Assembly: GCA_015680685.1 (NCBI GenBank)
Contig: MNCI01010775.1
Location: 124,001-188,000 of the forward strand
DNA from: Gnetum montanum
Taxonomy: Eukaryota; Streptophyta; Gnetopsida; Gnetales; Gnetaceae
Direction of reading: 5' to 3'
Length of the DNA: 64,000 nt
Part shown: one piece after another, positions 48,055-58,064 of the stretch
Layout: every line of letters starts with the position of its first letter
Numbering within the stretch: position 1 is the first letter of the stretch
Notes under the pieces: generated by a model
Databases searched by the model: none
What the model was told of the DNA's origin: nothing
What the model saw: the letters and a program-made list of their open reading frames with translations, nothing else
Made by a program: the position numbers and the translations under genes

Positions 48055-48407
48055 TGTCAAAACTTGGCAAATTTTCTCTAAGTGTTGAGACTACACCCCC
48101 ACTACTGGGACTACACTCTAAAGAGTAGCTAGCATAGTTGACACAGACAGTGTAGATTTGTAAAATTTTTCTAAGTGTCAACAATAGTTATAAATTTTTC
48201 TAAATCTCATGACTACACTCATATCACCGAAACTATGCTCTAGAGCATAGTCAGTGTAGTTAACCTTGTAATGACTAGTTTTGCAAATCTTCTGAAGTGT
48301 TAGGCTAGAGGCTCTTTAGCATGTATGAGATGGACGAAATAGTTTGGCAAGTTTTCTAACTTTTGGTGCTACACTCTTTGCTATGCTTCAGAGTGTAGCT
48401 AGGGTAG
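48055..48407 (+). repeat. 5' LTR of element D, first part (U3)
   Basis: Matches the minus-strand LTR starting at 62031 from its first base (TGTCAAAACTTG). It holds repeated units with TTTTCTAAGTGTTG and the perfect palindrome ACTATGCTCTAGAGCATAGT at 48232-48251. It ends with GGTAG, the target duplication of E. Confidence 0.7.
48403..48407. repeat. Target site duplication GGTAG of element E
   Basis: The second copy is at 56272-56276, directly after CCAACA. Removing E and one copy restores the U3 of D's LTR. Confidence 0.85.
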
Positions 48408-49131
48408 TGTTGGCGACCGTTTGGGACACGACTGCCAACGAGTGTCCTCGAATAGGATTTAGGTGCCTGCTGGTCTCTGGCAACACCAAGGCCCAGATAC
48501 CTCCAAATAAACTTAGTAGTTAATGTGATTATGTGTGTGTGCTGTTGTGGCGTGCGGTTGTGAGAAATGTAAAGATTGCATTGTGTGTAAACTACAAATG
48601 ACTTACTTTGAAGAGATTCAGCCAACTTTGTCAAGTACTGTGAGTTCTTGAAAATTTCCTATTTTGTTCAACTACCTAGTCTACGTGGTCCTTATAATAC
48701 CTACTTGTAACAAATAAAATTTTGCAAAAACATTTGAGCACAACTCCGCAATCTACTCCTAATTTTCCCCAGAGAAAGAGATAGTTCCACAAGAAAACTA
48801 GAAATAGAGCAAGATTCGATGGAAATAAGCAGAAAAGAAAAGAAAGAAGATGTGTGTAGATCTCAAATATTTAAACAAGGTAAAATGACACAAGTAAACA
48901 CTTCGCAATAAAGCTATCCCAAATTCAATATCTACGAATTGTTCAAACTTCCAAGGCTCAAACAAGCAATATCTTCAAGACAATCCTATTATGCTACCAA
49001 AAATTGCTGCGTAAACTACCACGTACGAGACTCCATTTTGACTAGATAATAGATGTCAATGATTGCATTCAAATAGAACCTTTAAAAGACTTGACAATTT
49101 CTGATTGAAATACCATGAGAATTCACTTTAA
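48408..49131 (-). repeat. 3' LTR of element E, U3 missing
   Basis: Matches 53174-53899 with about 95% identity by eye, with most differences in the outermost 200 bases. It corresponds only to the R-U5 end of the LTR. The U3 part, the purine tract and the 3' part of pol are lost in one deletion. Confidence 0.85.
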
Positions 49132-50392
49132 AGCTCTTTTTGATTTCTGATAAAGCTCTCTCTGATTCTGATGTTTTCTCTACTTGGACATCCTTTTTTA
49201 TCATATCCATCAAAGGTTTGGTAATTTCAGTAAACCCGGGGATGAACTTCTTCACAAAGTTTATCTTCCCAAAGAAAGATCTAAGAGATTTCTTACTTGT
49301 GGGATGCTCAATATTCTGTACTTCTTGAATTCGGGATTTGTCTATGGCAATCCCTTCTTGACATATCACATGGCCTAATAAACTTCCAGATTTAACCTCG
49401 AAGATACACTTCTTAGGATTTAATGAAATACCAAACTCACGAAATTTGTTGAATACTTGTTGGAGATGATCAATATGATCTTCTTTTTTCTTTGAAAATA
49501 CTGTAATATCATCCAAATAAATCACCACGAATTTGCCTAATAAATCCTTAAATGCTAAATCCATTGCTCTTTGAAAAGTAGCTCCGGCATTCGACAATCC
49601 GAATGGCATTCTTTGGAAAGCGAAAGTTCCCCATTTGGTGATAAATGTTGTTTTGAATCTATCATTCTTATCTACCATGATTTGATTATAACCTGAGAAA
49701 CTGTCTAGGAAAGAATATGCTTGATAACCTGAGACTTTAATAAGCATCTCATCAATTCTTGGAAGTGGATACTTATCTTTCTTTGAAGCATCATTTAAAT
49801 TTCTAAAGTCTACACAAAGTCGTATATCACCATTTTTCTTTCTTACTGGGACAAGGTTAGCTAGCCATGTTGAATATTGTACTGGATATATGATTTGTGC
49901 TTGCAACAACTTCTTGATTTCAGCTTCCATAGCTGGTTCGAACGATGGATTAAACTTCCTTTGTTTTTGCTTAACTATTTTGCAACCTTCTGTTAAAGGA
50001 ATCTTATGAGTCATCACATCTTGCCGAAACGCTTTAAGATCAGCATAAGACCAAGCAAAATTATCCAAATTATCTTGTAGACATGGTAACAAATCTTGCT
50101 TGAAGTTTGAATCTCTCTCCTTTGTAACATTTAGCATCTTCGGCATATTATCTGATCCAAAATTCACTGTCTCAAAAGCTTGTCTACTTGGGTTTTGTAT
50201 GTCTTTTCCAGTAAGTAAATGTTTCTTGAATTCATCTTCCAAATCAATCATCCTTTTTGGAATGAAATTAGCTTTTGAATTTGAAGGCATTTCAGATATC
50301 ACTTGACCCTCAAATTCTTGTCTATTTTTCATAAATCTTAGTACTTGATCATCATCTTCAAATACTTGTAAATGTCTTATATTATCTGGCAC
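49082..50392 (-). CDS. pol: Reverse transcriptase of element E (436 codons, 3' end replaced by LTR)
   Basis: Gypsy RT copying element RNA into DNA. Linker residues 1-140 (NFAWSYADLKAFRQDVMTHK), then the RT: STWLANLVPVRKKNGDIRLC (175-193), DFRNLN, YPLPRIDEML (208-217), FLDSFSGYNQI (228-238), KWGTFAFQRMPFGLSNAGAT (253-272), VVIYLDDITVF with YLDD at 292-295, then GHVICQEGIAIDKSRIQEV and FIPGFTEITKPL (383-394). All catalytic Asp are kept. The frame ends in the connection to the following RNase H (ALSEIKKSFK). The last 14 residues are encoded by LTR sequence. It is in frame with the upstream polyprotein, separated by one TAG and three codons. The retained motifs suggest relatively recent activity, but integrase is absent. 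Confidence 0.9.
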   Translation of the reverse strand: MPDNIRHLQVFEDDDQVLRFMKNRQEFEGQVISEMPSNSKANFIPKRMIDLEDEFKKHLLTGKDIQNPSRQAFETVNFGSDNMPKMLNVTKERDSNFKQDLLPCLQDNLDNFAWSYADLKAFRQDVMTHKIPLTEGCKIVKQKQRKFNPSFEPAMEAEIKKLLQAQIIYPVQYSTWLANLVPVRKKNGDIRLCVDFRNLNDASKKDKYPLPRIDEMLIKVSGYQAYSFLDSFSGYNQIMVDKNDRFKTTFITKWGTFAFQRMPFGLSNAGATFQRAMDLAFKDLLGKFVVIYLDDITVFSKKKEDHIDHLQQVFNKFREFGISLNPKKCIFEVKSGSLLGHVICQEGIAIDKSRIQEVQNIEHPTSKKSLRSFFGKINFVKKFIPGFTEITKPLMDMIKKDVQVEKTSESERALSEIKKSFKVNSHGISIRNCQVF

Positions 50393-50398
50393 TGATGG

Positions 50399-51994
50399 CT
50401 AATGTTCTTCTTCAATCATGACATCGTCTTTGTAACCTTCTAATATTTGCATATCCAACGTTGAAGCTGCTTTTGCCAAATCGTCTGCTATAAGATTCTC
50501 TGCTCTATTTACATGCTCTATTTGGCAATGTTGAAACTGCTCTAACAGCTTACAAGCAAGTTGCTTATAAGGTCTTAAGAATGAGCTCTTTACAACACAG
50601 TTACCCTTTACTTGTTCACAGACTAATCTTGAATCTCCTTTTATAGTGATTTCTTTGATCTTTTTATCTAGAGCTATTCTCATACCAATGCATAAAGCTT
50701 CATACTCAGCCTTGTTGTTAGTACAAGGAAAAGATAAATGAATTGCCTTGAGAATTTCAGGTGTACCATTCTTGAATATAACTATTCCGACTCCTGCACC
50801 TTTTGAATTACATGAACCATCAAAGTATAACTCCCATTTATCTTCTTGCTTTGATTGTTCTTTTTCAGGACTATAACTTTCTTGGAGTGTACAAATTTTA
50901 TTTTCAACACCTCCTTTTTCAACCATCTTACTTCTTCCATTTGAAGTAATATTATCAATCATCATAGGTTCGCTATAGATGTAGATTTGATTTGGTTTTC
51001 TTCTCCAAGGTAACCACATGTGAGAATAATCTGTTGATATGTAACCTGAGAAATTCTTGCTCCAACTTCTACTCAATAAGAGACTATGTGAATCTGGTAT
51101 GTCTGCCACTTGAATAGTTTCTCTACTTCTGATACGGGGTTCAGAAGCAATTTCCAATAGAACATTTGACAATTGACCCACAATCTTCACTCTACTTTTA
51201 TCCACTTGAACAATCTTTTTGTTTGATTTTTCAGGAATCAAACCAAGTTTCTTACATGTGGACAACGACATTATAGTAGATGTGGCTCCAGAATTAATCA
51301 AACAATTGTGTAAGTATTTATTCTTTAATTTCATTATCAAAAAGAAAGGAGGAGCTTCCTTACCATACAAAGTCCTTAACTTTTCATCATTGTTAGACAC
51401 ATAACTTAACTCTGATTCTCTAGCTCTCCTTTTACCTTTAATGAATTCTAAAGCCTTTCTTTGCTGATCTCCAATTTGAAGCAATTGGCAAAAGCTAATA
51501 TTGGCTTTGACATGTTTAAGGTCTTCTATCAAATCATATTCTCCATCACCAATAAAGCTTGATCTCTTTATCCATTTATTAAAAGACTGATTTGGAGTGC
51601 TTTGCTCCACTTGATTGTCTTTACCTTTATTCTTATCTCTTCTATTTGGCTCAAAAGCTTTTCTCTTAGAAGATGGATCCGTAATAACATTTGGGGGTCT
51701 AGAAGTAGTTGATCTTTCTTTTGATTGAAGACTATATCCATTTTCCTCATTGTTATTACATTCCTCATCTGAAGACATATCTTCTTTAGAACTTGATAGA
51801 GAAGAAGAAGTATCGCTTGATCCATTTCTTGAAGTTTTACTTGCATAATGAACACTTGATAACTCATTATCAGATTCAATATCAAGAAAGTTGGACATAA
51901 TAAGATCACTTTCATCCTCATCTTCTGCTAACTTAGTGTCTTGATGTTTATGCTTCCTATTCTTCCTTTCTTCCTTGATATTAACTCTTGCCAA
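50399..51994 (-). CDS. pol: Gag tail, aspartic protease and RNase H of element E (531 codons)
   Basis: Residues 1-140 are charged and Ser-rich (gag tail or linker). Residues 150-185 read GEYDLIEDLKHVKANISFCQ, usual before plant gypsy proteases. Protease 215-330: CLINSGATSTIMSLSTCKKL at 231, where the catalytic Asp of DSG is Asn (N234), so the enzyme should be inactive. The later DIPDSHSLLLSRSW fits the family. RNase H 385-510: WELYFDGSC (D392), NNKAEYEAL (E430), IKGDSRLV (D454), LIADDLAKAA (D504). All four catalytic acids are present and the fold order fits the archaeal/plant-type extra RNase H of Tat elements. It lies before the RT, not after it. A single TAG at 50399-50401 separates it from the RT. 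Confidence 0.85.
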   Translation of the reverse strand: MARVNIKEERKNRKHKHQDTKLAEDEDESDLIMSNFLDIESDNELSSVHYASKTSRNGSSDTSSSLSSSKEDMSSDEECNNNEENGYSLQSKERSTTSRPPNVITDPSSKRKAFEPNRRDKNKGKDNQVEQSTPNQSFNKWIKRSSFIGDGEYDLIEDLKHVKANISFCQLLQIGDQQRKALEFIKGKRRARESELSYVSNNDEKLRTLYGKEAPPFFLIMKLKNKYLHNCLINSGATSTIMSLSTCKKLGLIPEKSNKKIVQVDKSRVKIVGQLSNVLLEIASEPRIRSRETIQVADIPDSHSLLLSRSWSKNFSGYISTDYSHMWLPWRRKPNQIYIYSEPMMIDNITSNGRSKMVEKGGVENKICTLQESYSPEKEQSKQEDKWELYFDGSCNSKGAGVGIVIFKNGTPEILKAIHLSFPCTNNKAEYEALCIGMRIALDKKIKEITIKGDSRLVCEQVKGNCVVKSSFLRPYKQLACKLLEQFQHCQIEHVNRAENLIADDLAKAASTLDMQILEGYKDDVMIEEEH

Positions 51995-52977
51995 AGCTTT
52001 TCAAGCTTCACTATTTTGTTAGACATATCTCTCATTAATTGTCCTTTTTCAGATCCCACTCTTTCATGCCCTTGCTCTTTCTTAACATGAAATGGACTTG
52101 GTAAAGCTTTAAATTGAGCAAAATCTTGCATAGGAATCATAACTCTTTCTTCCCTTTTTGGAATTTCAATATTTTCTTCAAGATTCAAGTTCAGCTATTT
52201 TTCTAACTGTATAGCTTCACTGAAGTAGTCATTTAGTATAGTCATGTTTGGAGTTCTTCTTAACCAAATCGAAATGTTGGGGTTGATAGCCTTAAGGTAA
52301 GTTTCCTTAAGAATTTCTTCTGATGGCCTATATTGCCTTTGAAAGAGACCACAAATTCGTTGAAACTTAATGTTAAAATCTCTAATTGACTCTTTAACTC
52401 CTTGCTTAGCTTGTATCAGCCCACAGTATAATTGTTGTTGATCTAGTTGATTACCAAACTAGGCCAAGAAAAGATTCTTCATGTCATCCCAACTTGTAAT
52501 ACTATTACTTGGTAAGTTCGAATACCAAATCTGAGCCATGTCCTTTAGATTTGATACAAACAACCTACAAGCTTGATCTTCATGTTGAATATTTGCATGA
52601 GCTAGAGCTACCTCAAACAGGTGAATATATTCTTCAGCTAAATAAGCTTTTCCAGGAATAAAAGGCTCAGGAAAATATTTGTAAACTACCTTAGGAATAT
52701 CATTGTAATTTTGAAACCCTAATGGTGTAACTCCTTGCCAAGGATTCGCCATCGTATTCCTTTGAAATGTTAAACTCTTAGACTTTCTAGATCTTCTCTT
52801 ACGGATTGACAAACCAGAGATAATGGGTGATCTTCTTGATCTTCTAGTTTTTACTCCACTACTTGTTCCCAATTTAGAAACTTTCTTTTGTTCTTCTTCT
52901 GATGAAGAATTAGTCTTAGAATCTAGAATATCTTGTGAAACTTTGAAAGTTTCCAAACTATGAAATTTCTTGGTCAT
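51928..52977 (-). pseudogene. gag: Gag of element E (two TAG codons, frameshift to pol)
   Basis: Starts MTKKFHSLETFKVSQDILDS, about 170 bases after the nearest primer site. Capsid core from residue 75: MANPWQGVTPLGFQNYNDIP, FPEPFIPGKAYLAEEYIHLF, VALAHANIQHEDQACRLFVS, LKDMAQIWYSNLPSNSITSW, then after TAG at 52459 FGNQLDQQQLYCGLIQAKQG, VKESIRDFNIKFQRICGLFQ, and YLKAINPNISIWLRRTPNM. A second in-frame TAG lies at about 52195. The next frame (51994) overlaps it by 67 bases, so one frameshift near 52000 separates gag from the protease frame; this could be programmed or decay. Confidence 0.8.
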
Positions 52978-53069
52978 GAACTGAAAATAGTATCTAATTT
53001 CATAAGCCTTACAAATAATTGTTGATGTACCTAAAGTATAAGGCTTATGAACCTAGAGGCTTAATTTTT

Positions 53070-53173
53070 AGCCCTCCTTCTAGCGCCAAAAGAACTGTTG
53101 GAACTTTCAGCCCTCCTTCTAGCACCAAAAGAACTGTTGAAACTTTTAGCCCTCCTTCTAGCGCCAAAAGAAC
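53070..53173 (-). repeat. Three tandem 39 bp repeats, each with a primer binding site
   Basis: On + the units start at 53070, 53109 and 53148 with AGCCCTCCTTCTAGCGCCA (middle copy AGCACCA) and continue AAAGAACTG. The minus-strand primer site TGGCGCTAGAAGGAGGGC is at 53149-53166, seven bases after the LTR end. Sites of this type occur in plant Tat-lineage elements; the tRNA was not determined. Confidence 0.85.
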
Positions 53174-56100
53174 TGGTGGTGACCGTTTGGGATGCAACCA
53201 CCAATGAGTGTCCTCGAACAGGATTTAGGTGCCTGCTGGTCTCTGGCAACACCAGGGCCCAGATACCTCCAAATAAAATCAGTAGTTAATGTGAGTATGT
53301 ATGTGTGCTGTTGCGGCGTGCGGTTGTCAGAAATGTAACGATTGCGTTGTGTGTAAACTACAAATGACTTACTTTAAAGAGATTCAGCCAACTTTGTCAA
53401 GTACTGTGAGTTCTTGAAAATTTCCTATTTTGTTCAACTGCCTAGTCTACGCGGTCCTTATAATACCTACTTGTAACAAATAAAATTTTGCAAAAACATT
53501 TGAGCACAACTCCGCAATCTACTCCTAATTTTCCCCAGAGAAAGAGATAGTTCGACAAGAAAACTAGAAATAGAGCAAGATTCGATGGAAATAAGCAGAA
53601 AAGAAAAGAAAGAAGATTTGTGTAGACCTCAAATATTTAAACAAGGTAAAATGACACGAGTAAATGCTTCGCAATAAAGCTATCCCAATTTCAATATCTA
53701 CGAATTGTTCAAACTTCCAAGGCTCAAACAAGCAATATCTTCAAGACAATCCTATTATGATACCAAAAATTGTTGCGTAAACTACCACGTACGAGACTCC
53801 ATTTTGACTAGATAATAGATGTCAACGATTGCATTCAAATAGAACCTTTAAAAGACCTAACGATTTCTGATTGAAATACCACGAGAATTCACTTTAAAGA
53901 TAAAAAGAAGCTATTCTGGTCTCGTCAAAATACCAAAGATTCTCTAAACCCTCTCGACTACTGAATTGTTCAATGGCGTGACTACAAATAGAGGCTCTCT
54001 TACAAAAATCCCAATAGCAGTTCCCACACGTTGCACAATAATGAAATTTACTACAAAAATGCTCTTAAGGCTTTTAAACACAAGCGTTTCTATGGAAAAA
54101 TTTTAATAGAAATTTCTATCGGGCAACAAGAACAATAAGAGCAATCTAAAAATCCCAAAATTACTTGCCAAAGATGATACTATCTAAAACACTAGCTAAG
54201 CAATTTAAAGAAAACGAAAAATGAAATGCATAACTCATAGGACCATGACAAAGAGGTTGAAATCTTTATTCTAGCAAGCCATCTTGCAAACAATCTTCTT
54301 TACAAATCTTCTTTGATCCCAAGTGTGAGAAGTGATGATGATATCTCCCAAAAGTCCCAATGTTTCTCCCTTTTTGATTCCTTAACCCTTGAAGCCTTTT
54401 TATAGGGTTCCAAGGTAGGTAGGGAAGTTACATATTCAAAAATATCTCACCTAACTTCTCTCCCAAGTAACTTGGCCAACCAATTAGGGGATTACCTACC
54501 CAACAAGTTAGGAGTTTACTTGCCCAACAAGTTAGGTAAGTTATAACAATATTGGGCGGTTTTAACCACCAAAGATATAAAAAGGCTACAATTGACAAGT
54601 GGCCTTGGTGGTTACAATATCATAGAAAATTAAAATACAACCACTAAGATACATAGAAATACAAGCTATAGTTGCAACTTATTCCATACATATATATCCC
54701 TTTTATTTTGCTTCTTCAAAATGAGATGTCAAATCTTCTAAGTGATGTATAGAGAAGTTACAATTTCAAAATATCTCACCTAACATCTCTCCCAAGTAAC
54801 TTGTCCAACCAATAGGAGATTACTTGCTAAAATATCCTAGCTAACTTTTCTTCCAAGTAAGGTGGTTACAACTTACTCATTTAATTAGGAAGGATTTATT
54901 TAGGAAGTTATACATGTAATTAGGAGAGATTTATGCTTTGGAAATTATATCTATACTTTTAAATAAACATGTTTAAAATATCATAAACATGTTAATATTA
55001 CAAATATTTGTAAGTGCTTAATATAACTTATATAATATATCAACCAACAATGTTTTTGAAGTCTTGAGATAAATTAGAAAAGGGTAAGTTTATAACTGGG
55101 GCTTCACATGTGCATATGGTATTGTGGATTATTTTAAATTTTAAATTTTATTTAATAAACTGCAAACTCCGGTTTACCAGCATCGGCCCAAAATATCTTC
55201 AGACACTTGTCTTTGATGTGCCCCTGTGTCTTTGTCACCGTGTTCATCGGACTGGTATGCGATGCCGAATGCATCGGCGTTGGTCATGGCTGCTGTTTTG
55301 GGAGGTAAGTTGTAGGAGGACGACATACCGCCCAAAATTCGAAATGAATCTGCTTGTCATCTACCCTTTGCTCTCTACCTTTTGTCCTCTATTTGTTATT
55401 TTCTGCAATGCAATGGTAGACGCGTGGGACAGAACACTGAAAAATGTAGATTCTGATTTGGGGTTTTTCATGCATCCTGCATCCGCGTATTGTGTTGGTG
55501 CTGCCGTTATTGCCTTCATATGCCTTTGTGCGCCCGCTGCTTGCGTGTTATGTTGACGCCGTTGCCGAATTAACCCTGGTAGAAGCCCTAATGGCGGAAA
55601 AACAGACCCATGAATTTTCCAAGAACACCCAAACTTCCACCAAATGATGAATTTGTGCCGGCAGCGGAAGAACCCTTGTCAATCCTGCCACTGTGTGGAG
55701 CAGAAAAATCGAGTTCAATTCCATTGCTGAACTCACCAAATCATTAGCGGAATCTGCGAACAGGGCTGCGTTCAGGACAAAATCCTGGGAGGTAAAATGG
55801 GCATTTTCTGTGGCCATCCAGAGCACATTCAGAGAACGATGATTGCAGGTATTATTTAGCTGTTGTGTAGGCCTTCCACAGATCCATGCCTAGGAATTTC
55901 ATGGTTCAGTTTGCTGTACTGCATGAGTGAGGGTTTGGCATTTGCAAAATTGCGAGCCTCCAAAAACGTAAAACTAAAATATTTGCATCTTTAGAACATT
56001 TTCTGGAATGGTAACGGATGTTTGACAATGTCTCTAAAATATCCCAACGCCATTTTTTTTTGCCTCAAAATTATTCCATATAAATCCTATCGTCCCATTC

Positions 56101-56271
56101 ATCCTTTAATTTACTCCACAAAGTCTTAACAACTGGGCAATTGAACCTTAAGATGCCAAAAACCTTTGAATATATATATATAACTTTGATAATTATTGTA
56201 AGTTATTGAAAATTTACCAAAATCAAACCCATGAGTCTTACTGTTCCATAAAATGGCCAAATGTGCCAACA
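53174..56271 (-). repeat. 5' LTR of element E (3098 bp)
   Basis: On the minus strand it runs TGTTGGCACATTTGG to GTCACCACCA. CCTATAAAAAGG at 54395-54406 is the TATA box, so U3 is about 1.87 kb and R-U5 about 1.2 kb. U3 contains a CpG-rich gene-like segment (55110-55860). The inner CCAACA at 55044-55049 might mark the original end if the outer 1.2 kb was added later, but the target duplication fits only the outer end. Confidence 0.75.
55110..55860 (+). other. CpG-rich, gene-like segment inside the U3 of element E
   Basis: Opposite to E's transcription there is a 148-codon frame (55110-55556) ending MHPASAYCVGAAVIAFICLC with a hydrophobic C-terminus. Directly after come MAEKQTHEFSKNTQTSTK (55591) and a coding-like frame SIAELTKSLAESANRAAFRT, SWEVKWAFSVAIQSTFRER (55717-55842), ending before CAG|GTATTA, which looks like a splice donor at 55848. 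A 92-codon frame lies on the other strand (55548-55826). G+C and CpG are well above the surroundings. A captured host gene fragment is plausible; the gene is not recognised. Confidence 0.4.
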
Positions 56272-56276
56272 GGTAG

Positions 56277-57830
56277 TCTACATGCAGGAATTAAATTTAC
56301 AAGATTTTTCTCAGTGTTTGGGCTATGCTCTCCCTACTAGAACTATGCTTTAGAGCATAGTCAATGTAGCTAGCTCTAAACTTCACACCTTTTTGCCAAA
56401 TTTACCTAACCCCAGGGGCTATGATCTAGAGTGTAGCTAGTGTAGCCATGCAGAACTACCTCTAGAAGCTTCTAGAACTTAGCACAATATTGCATCTCAA
56501 CTCCAATGTTCCTTTGGTAAGAAACATTAGAAAATTGTCTTATTTGCATCCCCAATTTTCCCCCAAGATGTACCTATGCTTGATACCACTTAGAAAAGTG
56601 GTAGCATAGTCCCAAAGCAGAGTCTCAAAAATTGTACTATTTTTCATAGTTTGCAAGTACCTTGTAGTCTGTTTGATACTCTTACATGTAGTCTTGGCAG
56701 CGTATTCATAGTATAGAAATTTCATAGTGTTCATTGAAGCACACTAATAGAACATCATTATACTTTAGTGGGAGTGTGGCTGGGCTCAGCATAGTCCCCA
56801 ACTATCCCTCTTCCACGTGATGCTTGATTCGTAATTCATGCTAACCTTAGCCCTATAAATACCGTAACTCTCCACATTTTAGGGGTTGGTAAATCAAAAG
56901 CAAGGTTGTCATTTTTCAAACATGGTTGACATCTTTATTCAGAAATTAGCATTTTGGCTTTCCAAGAACCCTTCCACCCAAGCACACTTAGCACCTTGGT
57001 GAACTTCAGGATCCCATTGGACATTGCTTGACATCCTCTAGCACACTGCACATCACTACATCCTATAGAACACTATGGCAACCAACTTGGTAGGCTCAGA
57101 CTTCATAGCAAATGTCAATCTTCATGGCTAGACACCTTGAGACTGTGACTATGCTACCTACTATGCCTATTTATACATCATGTACCTCCTTACCTTTTGT
57201 TTATAGTTGAATATGCTTCATCCATTTGGGGTCATGTCATCTTATCTTTAGCTTGCATTCTATGCATGTTCCACATTTTTCACATATTTTTAACATTTTA
57301 CCCAATTTTCACTATTCATGCATCTATTTTCACATTCACACCTCCATTTTCATGCTTAAAACTTTGACTATGTTCACCTCCATGAGCATTGCGAACACCA
57401 CGGACACTGCATTAAGCACCTTAAAACACATTTCTTCGTAACACTTGTAAGTCAAAGTTTGATCAACAAGATCATTCTAGACACCCCACTTCCATTTTTC
57501 ACTAGGTCGTCACATAGGAGTGGGGTTAAGACTATGCAATCACAAACCTCTCAGTGTCCCATTCCAGCCTCCGATGTTTTCGTTCACTATAGTTTTCTAG
57601 CACTAGAAGGAGGGCCTTCATCATTTTTCTCTTTGGCCATCCCTTGGTTGTTGCCTTGCATTCTCTCTATACTCTATGCAAATTGGTTCTCATCATTGGT
57701 TCCCTTGGAACCCTACTTGACAATACTAGTGTCTACACTTGGCCAAAATTCTAGGTTTCCAGTAGAGCATAGTTAGATCTAGTGTAGCGAGCATAGTTGG
57801 CTTTGAGTGTAGTCCTAGAGTTAGCCATTA
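56277..57830 (+). repeat. 5' LTR of element D, second part, and leader
   Basis: U3 resumes after E with more TATGCTCTAGAGCATA-type palindromes (56342-56361, 56407-56425). CCCTATAAATACCG at 56861-56874 is the TATA box, followed by TTTTAGGGGTTGGTAAATCA. The LTR end and primer site could not be fixed. The stretch 57000-58050 has no supported frame. Confidence 0.55.
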
Positions 57831-58064
57831 TTTAATATATTTACACTTAGTTATTTTTGCTACATTTTAGAGTTAGTTATTTTTTTTGCATTTTTTCACT
57901 TAGTCATTTTTCTACCTATTTGGCCCAAGCAACCTTTTGCATTCTAAACCTCAGGCAATCCTCGACCTCTACTGGTATAGTAGGAGTTTCTAGTTGATGT
58001 TCCTGGGGGTCCTATCCTAGCATAGAGGAAATCTCTCAGGCTGCACAACCTACCACCCAAAGCC

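Larger units (their letters stand above)
48408..56271 (-). mobile_element. Element E: Tat-like gypsy element with RNase H before RT
   Basis: Ends TGTTGG and CCAACA, flanked by GGTAG on both sides (48403-48407, 56272-56276). On the minus strand: a 3.1 kb 5' LTR, three tandem primer-site repeats, gag, protease, RNase H, RT, then a truncated 3' LTR. Only three in-frame TAG codons and one frameshift break the coding part. It is the youngest insertion here. The order protease-RNase H-RT is unusual for gypsy elements. Confidence 0.85.

Noticed and set aside
49140-50306. Plus-strand frames opposite the E reverse transcriptase
   Set aside because: Antisense shadows; the minus strand has the RT motifs.
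53019-53289. Short frames with repeated SPPSSAKRTV or SSFGARRRA segments as repeat proteins
   Set aside because: They come from the triplicated primer site region, which is untranslated leader.
55044-55049. CCAACA as outer end of E's 5' LTR
   Set aside because: The following bases do not match the left target duplication, while CCAACA at 56266-56271 is followed by GGTAG and restores element D.
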